Assembly: GCA_000277445.1 (NCBI GenBank)
Contig: AJWJ01000413.1
Location: 1-21,483 of the forward strand
Direction of reading: 5' to 3'
Source of the DNA: Polysphondylium violaceum
Lineage: Eukaryota > Evosea > Eumycetozoa > Dictyosteliales > Dictyosteliaceae
Length of the DNA stretch: 21,483 nt
Of the stretch, positions 1 to 9,693 are shown one piece after another. Within the stretch, counting starts at the first letter, position 1; each line of letters starts with the position of its first letter. The translations under genes and the position numbers were made by a program. A model generated the notes under the pieces. It did not search any database. It worked only from the letters and a program-made list of their open reading frames with translations, and was not told the DNA's origin.

Positions 1-191
1 ATCATTTTAAAGAATCATCTCTTTATTTCTAATATTTATAAATGTATATGTTTTATTAATTCACATGGTAAACCTCACCACCCCTTTATAAATACTACCA
101 TATTTATTAAAATTTATTAAAATTTACAATTTTTATTAGATTTTTTTTTAAAAAAAAAAAGCCCGACAAGTGATTTAATAAATTAAAGATC
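1..191. other. AT-rich left edge; only the tRNA 3' flank recognised
   Basis: No reading frame or RNA fold is evident in most of this stretch. It holds A/T runs, including a long T/A homopolymer block at about 141-160. The part at 150-191 is the downstream flank of the minus-strand tRNA-Gly. It carries a TCGGG motif followed by a T-run that also appears behind the second tRNA-Gly copy. Confidence 0.5.
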
Positions 192-262
192 TGCGCATGC
201 TGGGAATCGAACCCAGTTCGCATCCGTGGCAGGGATGCATCATACCACTAGACCACATGCGC
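192..262 (-). tRNA. tRNA-Gly (anticodon GCC)
   Basis: Read on the minus strand this is a 71-nt cloverleaf. The acceptor arms GCGCATG and CATGCGC pair perfectly. The anticodon stem CATCC/GGATG encloses loop CTGCCAC with anticodon GCC. The T-arm contains the internal B-box GGTTCGATTCC, and the discriminator base is A. There is no intron and CCA is not encoded, as expected for a eukaryotic nuclear tRNA. The sequence is identical to the copy at 14696-14766, which lies in the opposite orientation. Transcription would be by RNA polymerase III; a long T-run about 30 nt past the 3' end (near 150-160) could terminate it. Confidence 0.97.
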
Positions 263-802
263 CCTATATCATTTCTATTTTCATTCCTGAAAACTTTATA
301 AGCAAAAAATTTATTTAAAAATTTTTATAATGAGAAAAATATATTTTTAAACTAATTGAAACTTTCTATGGGAGGAAAAAATTTTTGACGATAATAACAA
401 ACTTTATGTCACCTATAAATATAACCAACTCACTCTCAACACCAAAACAGTCGACCAATACCCCCAAAATAATTTTTCAAATTTATAAAATATTATTTTG
501 ATTGATTATTCTGTGTGAGCAGTACACGTACAAATATAGTTTTTTTGCATGTGTGTGTGAAAAAGGTTAGTGAGTGTTTGTGTATATATTGTTTGTTTTG
601 TTTTTTTATTTCTTTTTATATTATTTTATTTATATTGTTTCACCTTTTCTTTTTCTTTTTTGTTTATTTTAGTGGTAATCAAACATATACACATACACAC
701 TACTACTATTACTACTACTACTACATTACTTCCTGTATATATGTAAATTTATCTATTTATTTAAACTTTACGCACGCCTTGTATATATATATATATTTAA
801 AC
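263..802 (+). other. Promoter and 5' leader of the RBR ligase gene
   Basis: A 540-bp stretch without a supported gene between the tRNA and the RBR start codon. A reading frame continues upstream of the chosen ATG into this region, but it consists of Tyr, Phe and Ile runs from TAC and TTT repeats and is not credible protein. A TATAAATA box lies near 414. A weak possible leader intron (GT at 566, AG at 671-672) can be drawn but not proven. TAC repeats occupy about 700-725. Confidence 0.5.
414..421 (+). promoter_or_regulatory. Candidate TATA box for the RBR gene
   Basis: The octamer TATAAATA lies about 390 bp upstream of the start codon in a locally less homopolymeric stretch. Dictyostelid promoters usually have a TATA element followed by T-rich DNA at the start site. 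Such strings are frequent by chance in AT-rich DNA, so this is tentative. Confidence 0.25.
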
Positions 803-2810
803 ATGGAATCTATCTCTTCAGAGTATTTCGAAAACCCATTTTTTAAAAAAACTACAACTACAACAACGACCACAACAACTTCTATATCTTTAGCAAATAA
901 TAATAATAGTAATAGTAACAATATCAACAACACAAGTTATTATGATACAAAAGACAATGATCATCAAGAGAGCATCACTGGCGTTGGTGGTGCAGCAGAG
1001 AATAGTTTATTATCTTCTAGATCCTCTTCTTCGCTAAGAGATAATAATCATAATGAAAACAATTATGATGATGATGATGATGACGATGAATTAAAATATG
1101 ATGTAATGATCATAGCAGGTCGTAAAATACTTGTTCCGACATCTCAAAAGACTGGTGAAAGCCAAAAAATAAGAGAAGTCTATGAATCATTGGGAGGTGC
1201 CGCAGGAAATGATTTTGATGGTGATTTTATTTTTCAATTTACAGATTCCTCAGCAAATAACAATCCATTGTTTCAAGAAATCTATCAATCATTTAATCTT
1301 TTTTCAGATATACTTTCTTCTTTACAAATTTCATTTGATGATGGAGATGTTTGGAGAGATGATAGAGAAACTGAATCATTTTTAGATATTCACTATCAAG
1401 AATTTGTTGAAAATAGAGAAAGAATTTCAAATTATCTTGAAAATAATGTATTTATATTATTTATTTATATCAATATATTATAGATGTATATTAATATAAA
1501 TTAAATCAATAATATAGAAAAAAGATAAAAATATGATAAATTTATTGCGTCAATCAAATCATATAGAATATAGATATCAAACATTAAAGAAATCATTGGA
1601 TTTAGAAAAATATCGTAGAGAAACAAAAGAAAGCTATACTAGTGAAAAATTAAAACAACTTCAAGAGATGGAAAGAAATCAAAGTACAAAGAAAAACAAT
1701 CAAAACTCTAAATTAAAAAAAATGATATATAAAATCAAGAGCAACATTTCACAAAGTCCTATTCAAAGTTCAAATGATATTAATATAAATAAACAAGATA
1801 ATAAAGAAATAGAAATAAGAAAACAACAAGATCAAGAAGAAGAAGAAAAAGAAGAAGAAATTGATTTCCAACAAGATTTTGAAATTATTCAAGCACACAA
1901 AGAAATTGAGTGTCCCATTTGTTTTGATGAAAATGTCGAACCTGCCAATGTTTTTATTATCTCACAATGTAGTCATGCCTATTGTAAAAATTGTATTGGA
2001 GAATATTTAAATTCAAATATTTTATCCAAAAATGTAAATATACCTTGCCCAACTCCTAAATGTACATCTTTTTTCCAATATGATCAAATTAAATATTTGG
2101 TTGATCCATTGATTTTTGCCAAGTATGAAGAATTTACTTTTAATATATTTTTAATGAAAAGTCCAAATTATAAATGGTGTCCCAATCCAGTTTGTGGAAA
2201 TGTTGTTGTATGTATATCTATATAGATTTAATTTAACTAGACTTAAATTAATAATAATTATAATTAATATTTACTGTAGTATGGAGAAATTGATAATCCA
2301 AGATGTAAATGTTCAAATACAAATTGTAATTTTGATTTTTGTTTTAACTGTGAAGTTGAATGGCATCATAACTCTACTTGTCATCAATATCAAATTTGGA
2401 GAATTGAAAATAAATTGGTAGACACAACCTATAGTGCTTGGACGAAAAAAGCTGACACTAAAAAATGTCCAAAATGTAAGTCCATCATTGAAAAGAATGA
2501 AGGTTGTAACCATATCGTCTGTCATTGTGGCTACAATTTTTGCTGGCTTTGTGGAGGTAAATTTACAAATCATCATTACGATCCCTTTAATCCTTTTGGC
2601 TGCCCTGGATTGGGTGTATCCAATAAACTCGGCACTGGCAAGAGATTGACCATCAAAGTATTGGTTGGTCTTGGTGTAGTCATTGGTGGTCCAATTGTAA
2701 TATCAGTTGGTATACCTGTCGTCATTGTCGCCGTACCCATCTATGGTGGTTATTTAGCTCATAAACATATAAAGAGAGCTGTTGCTAAAAAGAAAAAGAT
2801 TAAATTTTAG
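803..2810 (+). CDS. RBR-type E3 ubiquitin ligase with C-terminal membrane segment
   Basis: Three exons: 803-1447, 1518-2207 and 2280-2810, with introns of 70 and 72 bp; 621 residues. An RBR ligase passes ubiquitin from an E2 through its own cysteine to substrate. RING1 begins at CPICFDE (Cys about 347), then comes the IBR region (CPNPVCGNVVYGE across the second intron, then CKC and CFNCEVEWH), then RING2 from CPKC (about 508). The RING2 motif IEKNEGCNH places the catalytic cysteine at about 521. Residues 570-602 are hydrophobic (VLVGLGVVIGGPIV...) and end in a basic tail, as in RNF144- or RNF19-like ligases, so membrane anchoring is likely. Residues 1-215 hold Thr, Asn, Ser and Asp runs and no domain I know; about 220-320 is Lys/Glu/Gln-rich, probably coiled. 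The ATG at 803 is the first that avoids the implausible Tyr/Phe-rich upstream frame. The 3' end converges on the VPS9 gene, 104 bp away. Domain call very sure; substrate unknown. Confidence 0.93.
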
Positions 2811-2914
2811 AGGCAAAAAGAATAAATCTATATATCCATATATCTCTCTTTATATACTATATACTATTTAAATAAAGATTTATTCAAGGATTCCTGTTTA
2901 TTTATATACAATAT

Positions 2915-5012
2915 TTAATTTTTATTTTGATAAAAACTATCAACCAATCTATTATAATCTAAAAGTAATTGCTTTACATCTTTAATAGAAAGATCCTCTG
3001 GTTTAGAATGATAATATTTCCAATTTTTCTTTTTTTCTTGAAACAAATCCCTATTGTTGCTATTATTACTATTTACATTTTTAACTATTGAATCTGATTT
3101 AACAGTTGCTTGTTTTAAGGTTTCATGTTGTTGTTTTTGCTGTTGTTCTTTTTCATTCACTACTCCTACTACTTGATCGCTACTACTACTTATTGCACTA
3201 TTTACACTACTTGTATCATCATGTTGATGAGATTGTTGTTGATTTAATGAACTATTTGAATTTGATAAACTGCTAGCAGTATCTAAACTTTGTTCTTTTG
3301 AGGGATCTACTGCATTTGTTAAAGAATCAAATGTCATATCCTCAATAAAAGATGTTGCAGTAATGAGTGTAATTAAATAGTAATTTGTTTCTGCTTCAAT
3401 TAAACTTGGATCTCTAAACAATGAAATATATTGTAAATTTGAATATAGAAATGGTAAATTTGATTTAATTAAACACTATATTATTATCGTCTCCTATATT
3501 AATATATTATAATTTATATATATATAATATATATATAAATGCAACACATACATAAATTACAATTGGCAATAGTAAATCAGCACCTATACTATTAGTAGAC
3601 ACTGAAGACTTTGATAATAATTGAAAGAGAGTTTTAAAACTTTTCATGATACAATTTAATTTCTCTCTTGGTGATTTATAGGCAGTCATATGCAAGAGCT
3701 CTTCTTGAATTTGTTCGAGAAATTGATTTGAAATCAAATGATCGTTGATGTCTAGATTGGATGGAGTGATGTGTTGAAAATTGGATATATGTTCACAAAG
3801 TTTGGTATCCTTTTGAATGCCATCTGGTGATGAAAATATTCTTCTATACAAACGAGATGTAATGAATTGCTCTAGGAATTCATAGACTATAATCTCTACC
3901 TCTTGTGCATTCTTACCAATCAGCGAAGGAATACAAGGACTTTTTGATTCAATCACAGACTCTGAATTTGGATAAAAGGGTACTCCTGCACAAGCGTTCA
4001 AAAGCATTGGCAGTGTTGTTGAAATAAAAGCCTTTACTGACGAACTAATGTCTTCAACACTGAGTGATGAATCTGAAGTGATACTATCAATAAATGTTTC
4101 GATTGTGGATAGTATATGTCTGTGATTTGAAGTGTTTTCTAATCTATTGATAATATCTTCAAATTGATCTTCATTACCTAAATTATAATAATTGATTTGT
4201 TTATTATCTATACTATTAAATGTCATTTTATTTGCATTCGTTGTTGTTGCTGATGTTGTGGCTGTTAAATTATTATTTGATAATTGTTTTTTTAATTGTG
4301 GTGATGGTTGAGTATTGCTGCTATTATTACTATTGTTATTTACATTATCTTTAGTATTATTTTTTGAATAATTTATTGGAAAGGGTATTGAATTTGATAA
4401 ATATGATAAAACAGGTATGTTGTTTGTAAATGAAGATATTGAACCTATCGTTGGTATACTAGGATAGGGTAATGATGAAGGAATGGGTATATTGTTTGTT
4501 ATTAAGGATATTGAACTTTTAAAATGACCTAATAACCATGTACTACTACTTGACCCTTCTCCTCCATCTGTTGTTGGATTACTTTTAAGAGTATAGTTTG
4601 TTAAAAATGATGAAAGTGATGAACGGAAATTATTATTACTACTACTTTTCGTTAAAGGTGATTGTTGACTATTATTATTGTTGATGTTATTACTATCACT
4701 ACTAATAGTAGTACTATTAATAATATTAGGTGTATTATTTATATTTTGAACTAATGGACTACTAGTACTACTATTACTACTACTCGTACTACTACTATTA
4801 TTTTTATTATTGTTATTATTATTATTACTATTTAAGGGAGGTGTAGTAGATGATATTATTACATTTTCTCTACCCTCCTCTTCTTTTTCTTGTTGTTGTT
4901 GTTGATGATTTGTTATATCTTTTTCTTCAGCAACTTTATCAGAAAGTGCAGGTGTTGTATTTGTAGTTGCTGACATTATCTTTTTCTCTCCCCATCTAGA
5001 AAATAAATTCAT
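2915..5012 (-). CDS. VPS9-domain guanine nucleotide exchange factor (Rab5-type)
   Basis: Two exons on the minus strand, 5012-3552 and 3475-2915, with a 76-bp intron; 673 residues. VPS9 proteins load GTP on Rab5-family GTPases at early endosomes. Residues 1-270 are low complexity (Asn, Ser, Thr, Gln). A helical region follows from about 275. The VPS9 core straddles the intron: GADLLLPIVIY (Asp 479, Pro 483) in exon 1, then CLIKSNLPFLYSNLQYIS and EAETNYYLITLITATSFIE in exon 2. In the family the Asp and a Tyr in the second motif contact the GTPase. Asp 479 and Tyr 519 are kept, but the Thr expected three residues after that Tyr is Ile 522. The C-terminus (about 630-673) has DLSIKDVKQLLLDYNRLV, probably a helix. 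Start is uncertain: a second in-frame Met lies at residue 13 (4976), and a GT...TAG pair at 5040-4998 could be a leader intron. Confidence 0.93.
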
Positions 5013-5473
5013 TTACAAATAAATAATAAATAATAAATACTTAATATTTATGTTTATGTTTGGTTTGTGTGTGCGTGTGATAGAGTAGTTGGGGTGGGTG
5101 CGTATATTTATAATTGGTTTTTTTTTTTTATAAAAAAACTCATATGAGTTGTGTCACAATTAATTTAAATGAAAAAGTGCGACTACTCAAATATTTGTCA
5201 AAATATTCTTCCAAAAGACTTTATTTCATTTTCGTGTATCCTGATTTTTTGAAAAAATCTCATTGGAGAAAATTTAAAAAAAAACAAAAAAAAATAAATA
5301 AATAAAAAAAAACACCAACACATCCCTAAATTTTAAAACAACCACACAAAATCAATTATTTTATTTTATAAATCTTTTTATATATCTTTTTTCTTTATTT
5401 GATTGTATTACTATATATTATTACTATTATTATTAAATATTAGTACTCGCACGAGAGAAAAAAGAGAGCTACA
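5013..5473. other. Divergent promoter region between VPS9 and seven-span genes
   Basis: A 461-bp AT-rich spacer with GT/TG-rich patches (5060-5100) and long A and T runs. It must hold both promoters because the flanking genes diverge. A short frame at 5114-5305 is mostly Lys, Phe and Ile from homopolymers and is not a gene. Confidence 0.6.
5367..5372 (+). promoter_or_regulatory. Candidate TATA box followed by T-rich start region
   Basis: TATAAA is followed directly by T-rich DNA (5373-5400), the usual dictyostelid core-promoter arrangement, about 105 bp upstream of the start codon at 5474. Confidence 0.3.
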
Positions 5474-6837
5474 ATGGAGGCCTCGGAACCTTTTGTCCCA
5501 TTTCTACCATTTACACCAGCACCTGCTGCATCCGATTCCTCACTATCTTCATCATCCCAATCCCAATCATCACACTCATCACCATTTAATACCTATACTG
5601 TACCATCATCGGAATCATCATCTCAACATCCAAGAGACTATAGTGGATCGGGATCCTCTACTGAAAATGGTGTTTGTTTTGATTGGATCACAGTGCATGG
5701 CTACACAATTATGGACCCTGTTTTAATACCCCTATGCATGTGGGCTTTATATATCGGCATCTCAAGATTTATTAAATTTAGAAAACAATCAAGTATATAT
5801 CTCTATATTATTCTACAAACAATACAAACCCCAATACATTATAATATAATATTAATACCCAATATTGTCTTGTCTACCCAATAGATACATATTTTTATTC
5901 AATTACATTTTTAACCTATGGAATCATGATGACATTTGCCATGATGTCAGATTCATTGTCGGCCAATTCAAATTCATTTTGGTCAATTGCAGTCAATTAC
6001 ATGGATGTCGATCTGACATCAACAGTGGCGACATTGTTTTTTTATTGTGGACTAGCAGATATAGGCAAACTTGATATGAAATCAATTGGCGCCCGACTAT
6101 TAGTTTGCGGATCATCGCTGTTGATTGCCAGTCTATGGTTTTATTCGTTTGCCATTACTCGAAACGACTCGATATGGCCAAGAATACTCTACCAAGGAGT
6201 TGTGGGTGTAAGTTGTGGATTCTATCTCGTGTTCCAACTATACTATCTCTCAAAGAAACTTGGTTCGTTCAGACCTATTGTATGGCTCTTTATTGCCGGA
6301 GTGACTGGCGGCATAGGATTAGTAATCACATTTGAGTCACCCCTCTGGTGCCATTACTTTGGTTCACACTTTAATCCAAGTTACATCTGGTTCCTCCTTA
6401 GTGACATTACCATGTTGCTTATATCTAGATACATCAAGAAATCAAGACCACAACCCATAGTCAATCAATTGATTAGCTACTATGAGGAAGATGATGAACA
6501 TGATGATCCAACCAAAACATTGCTATCAATCAATGATATTGACGGTGGTAGTGGTGGTACTAGCAGATTTGCTGATCTTCACTCTCAATTCAAGTACAAT
6601 ACATTTAAAGATGATGATAAAGATAATTTAAAGAACAATAACAACAATAACAATAACAACAACAACCAATACAACTATAGATTTATGAACACCGCACCTG
6701 CCCCACAACCCTATGTCACTGTTCAACCTCAAACTCCACTTCCACCCATTGGATATGTATTTGTTTCAAACCAAAATCCAACCAGACAATATTTTATTCC
6801 AACTATAAATAATAATAACAACAATTATAATCTTTAA
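5474..6837 (+). CDS. Seven-span membrane protein of unrecognised family
   Basis: Two exons, 5474-5792 and 5885-6837, with a 92-bp intron in phase 1; 423 residues. Residues 1-70 are Ser/Pro-rich. Seven hydrophobic segments follow: about 79-100, 108-128 (spanning the splice join), 145-165, 175-197, 203-226, 232-252 and 265-290. The C-terminal tail is hydrophilic with acidic, Gly/Ser, Asn-run and Pro-rich stretches, as in a cytosolic tail. Possible polar signature residues are SDSLS after the second span and the His pair in WCHYFGSHFNPSYIW before the last. This spacing loosely recalls the CREST superfamily (alkaline ceramidase, PER1, PAQR) but I cannot confirm it. It could equally be a receptor-like protein. 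Topology sure, function unknown. Confidence 0.87.
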
Positions 6838-6947
6838 AATAAAATGATTATATTTATTTTAGCTAGCAAGGTGATTGTTTCCATATAATTAAATATTTCC
6901 TATCTTTTTTCTCCTTTCTTTTTGTTTGTTTTATTTTTCTTTATCCA

Positions 6948-7361
6948 TTAATGTTGTTCTGGAGTATTCCATATTTTTTGTAGAGAAAGCTTTACACATT
7001 GATCCAAAGAATTTGAAAATGCTATACAATCATCAGATTGTGTAGATTTATTGTTTAGTTGATCAAAACAATAAATTGATTTCCATTTAAAATCATGGGG
7101 ACACAATTCACTAGACAAACAATTTTTATATGCCGTCAAAAACGATGAACAAACTGGTGAATTGTTTCCATATTTTGTTTCGCATTGATAGATTGTATCA
7201 AATTGAATTTGACATGTAGTAGCCAATTGCTCGGCTGTTGTAATCTTTTGTTGTTGTTGTTGTTGTAGCTGTTGGTCTTGTCCAAATGGTGTTTTTGATA
7301 ATATATTACCAATCATTTGATTACCATTATCAGCAGCAGTTGTAGTAGTAGTAGTAGACAT
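6948..7361 (-). CDS. CX9C (CHCH-like) cysteine protein, probably mitochondrial
   Basis: A single exon of 137 residues. After a Thr- and Gln-rich leader (1-40), cysteines fall at 50 and 60 (CX9C), 71 and 81 (CX9C), 87 and 98 (CX10C), and 112 and 122 (CX9C). The first four make a classical twin-CX9C coiled-coil-helix hairpin. Such proteins are imported to the mitochondrial intermembrane space by Mia40/Erv1 oxidation and often serve respiratory complex assembly or structure. The second four form a looser repeat, so the protein may contain two hairpins. I cannot match it to a named COX factor. The start at 7361 is the first ATG after in-frame AT-rich DNA. The gene lies 110 bp from the convergent 3' end of the seven-span gene. 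Confidence 0.85.
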   Translation of the reverse strand: MSTTTTTTAADNGNQMIGNILSKTPFGQDQQLQQQQQQKITTAEQLATTCQIQFDTIYQCETKYGNNSPVCSSFLTAYKNCLSSELCPHDFKWKSIYCFDQLNNKSTQSDDCIAFSNSLDQCVKLSLQKIWNTPEQH

Positions 7362-7739
7362 GTTTTTCTATGAGAAGTGTATCTCTAATAACAATAAATT
7401 ATATCATCAAGTAACAATAAATAAACTAATACTATTAATTTATAATAAACAATAAAACAATAGTGGTAGTACTATAGTGCTGTTTGAAAAAGTATGAAAA
7501 CATTACCTAGCAGTGCGGTATTTGCGAAAAAATTGAAAAAATTTAAAAAAAATCAAAAAATAAAGATTTTATCCAAGTTTAGAAATTAATAACACAATGT
7601 GGTGAAATTATGATAAAAAGAGTAAAAGGTGTTTGTGATCAACAAAATTAATTTAAAGTCTGAGATATTTTTAAAAAAAAACAAATAATACTTTTTTTTT
7701 TATTCTTTTTTCTTTTTCTTTATATTAAAAAAAAGTAAT
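7362..7739. other. AT-rich spacer, CX9C promoter and cathepsin D 3' end
   Basis: A 378-bp stretch of A/T runs between two minus-strand genes. It should hold the promoter of the CX9C gene and the 3' untranslated end of the protease gene. The T-run near 7690-7712 lies just past the protease stop, on the transcript-downstream side. No other coding or RNA signal was seen. Confidence 0.5.
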
Positions 7740-9043
7740 TTAGATGGTTGGGTTAACACTTTCGGCGAAACCGACTTGTCTGTTACCGAAATCAAAGACA
7801 GTGTAGTAACGGCTGATAAAGAGATCACCGAGAATCCAGATTGGTTGGATTGGGATATCGATACCCATGAAACCAGAGATACATTCAGTCTTGCCAAATT
7901 CAGTGACTTGGAGAACGTAGTCTTGTGGGGTGAGGACAAATTGTTTACCGTTGAGGGTGAAGGCAATGTTTGGAAGGGAGCTAATGACAGAGCAGTCTGG
8001 GAAGATGGCTTCTGGACCAACAGAGACAGCGCCTAATTTGAGATTGATGGCTTCGACAAAAGAGACTGGACCGGCTAAGAGAGATGTACCAGAGTCAGCA
8101 ATGGCTGGACAACCTTCAGAGCCACAGAAACCGAGGGATTGACCGTTGAAGAGGACGTCGTCCATCTTGAATTCCCAGTAGGTTTCGTTGGTGAGTGGAA
8201 CATAGGTGATGGCACCAGTGTATTTGGTAGAGTCGATGGAACCGAGACTGAGTTCACCACCGTTGGTTCCTGGGGTTTTGCTTAACCAGAAGGAGAAGAG
8301 TGGTTGGCTGACTAAACCTTGGTTGATCATGTTGTAAAAGACGGGTGGCATTCCGTTGACAGAGATGGTGTCAAAGGCTAAACCGAGGATACCGTCAAAC
8401 TTGGCAAAGACAAAGGCTAAACCTGGTTCAGCAGTGGCTTCAGCAAATAATTGATCCTTGACAACTAAGCTACCGACAGTGACGGTATCTTGAGAGACAA
8501 AACCTTGCATGGCACCAGAACCATATTGAATGGAGAAGGTGGTACCGTTGGCAACATAACTTGAAGAGAGGGCAGAGTTATATTTGGTGTGGAGGTCGCA
8601 AGCTGGGACAGTGATTGGGCATTTCTTGGATGGAACCCATAAGTTGGATGAACCAGTATCAAAGACTACTTTGAATGGTTGACCTGGAGTACCGATAGTG
8701 ATGGCACCATAGTATTGGGCATCTTCAAAATTGCTAATTGGGATATTAGTTGATCCACCTTCAACACTCTTGAGAATGCTGTATTTGTTGGAAAGGTTTT
8801 CTGGTGCACTTCTTCTGGCTTCACGTGAAGCTTGTTTGAAAGAAAGTGGAACACTGTATTGAATGAGATAAATTTAGATTAATATATTTATTTTTTTTTA
8901 TTTTTTTCCCTCCCTCGTCGGAATACTATTCCCTATTCTCGGACATAGCCCAAGTGGGAATAAACAATAATAATAAACACTTACGTCAAAGCTTGAGCAA
9001 GAACTACAAAAGCTAAAATTAAAGCTAATGAAACGGCTTTCAT
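7740..9043 (-). CDS. ctsD: Cathepsin D-like lysosomal aspartic protease
   Basis: Two exons, 9043-8985 and 8853-7740, with a 131-bp phase-2 intron; 390 residues, the usual length for cathepsin D. Exon 1 encodes only a signal peptide (MKAVSLALILAFVVLAQA). A basic propeptide (FKQASREARRS) follows. The bilobed pepsin fold is shown by both active-site motifs: VVFDTGSSNLWVP (catalytic Asp about 85) and AIADSGTSLLAGP (Asp about 273). The flap YGSGAM and the C-terminal WILGDLFISRYYTVFD are also present. It would cleave proteins in acidic lysosomes or digestive vacuoles. Codons often end in C and favour a small set (ACC, GGT, TTC, AAC), unlike its AT-biased neighbours, which suggests high expression. 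The intron holds a palindromic GGAAT...ATTCC/GTCGG patch also seen upstream of the gene. Other pepsin-family names are possible, but cathepsin D fits best. Confidence 0.95.
8900..8962. repeat. GGAAT/ATTCC palindrome and GTCGGA motif inside the cathepsin D intron
   Basis: Within the otherwise AT-rich intron, about 8910-8960 is richer in G and C. It contains GTCGGA at about 8916, followed by GGAATACTATTCC, a 5-bp palindrome around a 3-nt centre, and a later GGGAAT. The same short words recur at 9380-9575 upstream of the gene. Confidence 0.4.
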
Positions 9044-9693
9044 TTTATATATATACAAGACGATCTTTTTCGAAAGGAATGAAAATAAAAAAAAAAAAGC
9101 CTAGTTATATTTTTTTTTATGATTTTGTTTGTGTTGATAATTTTTTTATACAAAAAAAAAAAATAAAAATAAAAAAAATAAAAAAAATGGAGATGAAAAA
9201 ATCAATGGAAGAATCCCATCCTTATCCCCCCTTCACACCCCCCTTTTCATTCAAATTTTTTCAGCGAGCTTCCCATCAGATATTTTATTTTATTTGGTGA
9301 TGATGATATTGTTCAGGCAGAGCATTCAATGGGAATGAATTTCAATTGTGTTGAATAAATATCACACAACCAAATATTATTCCGCGTCGGGAATGAATAC
9401 TACAGATTGAATTCTATCCCCATATTGAATCCTAATATCCTATTCTCATCCGTCGGAGTTTATGAGAAGCATATTTCTCTTTGGATTTTTCATATCCGAC
9501 AACCATTTCAACCATTGCATTGAAAGATATCTTGATTCAACCAAAGAAATGTTTATTGATTTTGTCGGATATGGAAAAAAAGATTGATAATGTGTGGATT
9601 TTTTGATATCATAGAAAGTAGGAGTAATATATCTCGATCGGTATATCTACACTATGATCAAATACAAAGAATAAAATTATATAAAAGAATTTA
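9044..9693. other. Gene-free spacer upstream of cathepsin D with palindrome-rich island
   Basis: 650 bp between the protease start and the helicase 3' end. The first 200 bp are A/T runs; a short Lys/Phe-rich frame at 9028-9300 crosses them and is not credible. The part from about 9290 to 9580 is less AT-rich and dense in inverted repeats (listed separately). The rest shows nothing recognisable. Confidence 0.5.
9290..9580. repeat. Hairpin-rich island with repeated GTCGG words
   Basis: Visible inverted repeats: an imperfect pair formed by ATTTGGTGATGATGATATT (about 9291-9309) and AATATCACACAACCAAAT (about 9358-9375); inside it ATTCA/TGAAT and TTCAA/TTGAA stems; ATTCC...GGAAT around 9378-9394; and CATATCCGACAA (9491-9502) against TTGTCGGATATG (9562-9573), a perfect 12-bp pair with nearly matching T/A flanks. 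GTCGG or its complement occurs at about 9386, 9452, 9496 and 9564. This could be a decayed small inverted-repeat element, a structured RNA or a regulatory block; I cannot decide. Confidence 0.45.

Noticed and set aside
515-802. Upstream extension of the RBR frame from a GTG
   Set aside because: It is not an ATG start and translates TAC and TTT repeats into Tyr/Phe/Ile runs; the ATG at 803 begins ordinary protein sequence.
9028-9300. 90-codon plus-strand frame over the cathepsin D promoter
   Set aside because: It is mostly Lys and Phe from A and T runs and overlaps the start of a well-supported gene on the other strand.
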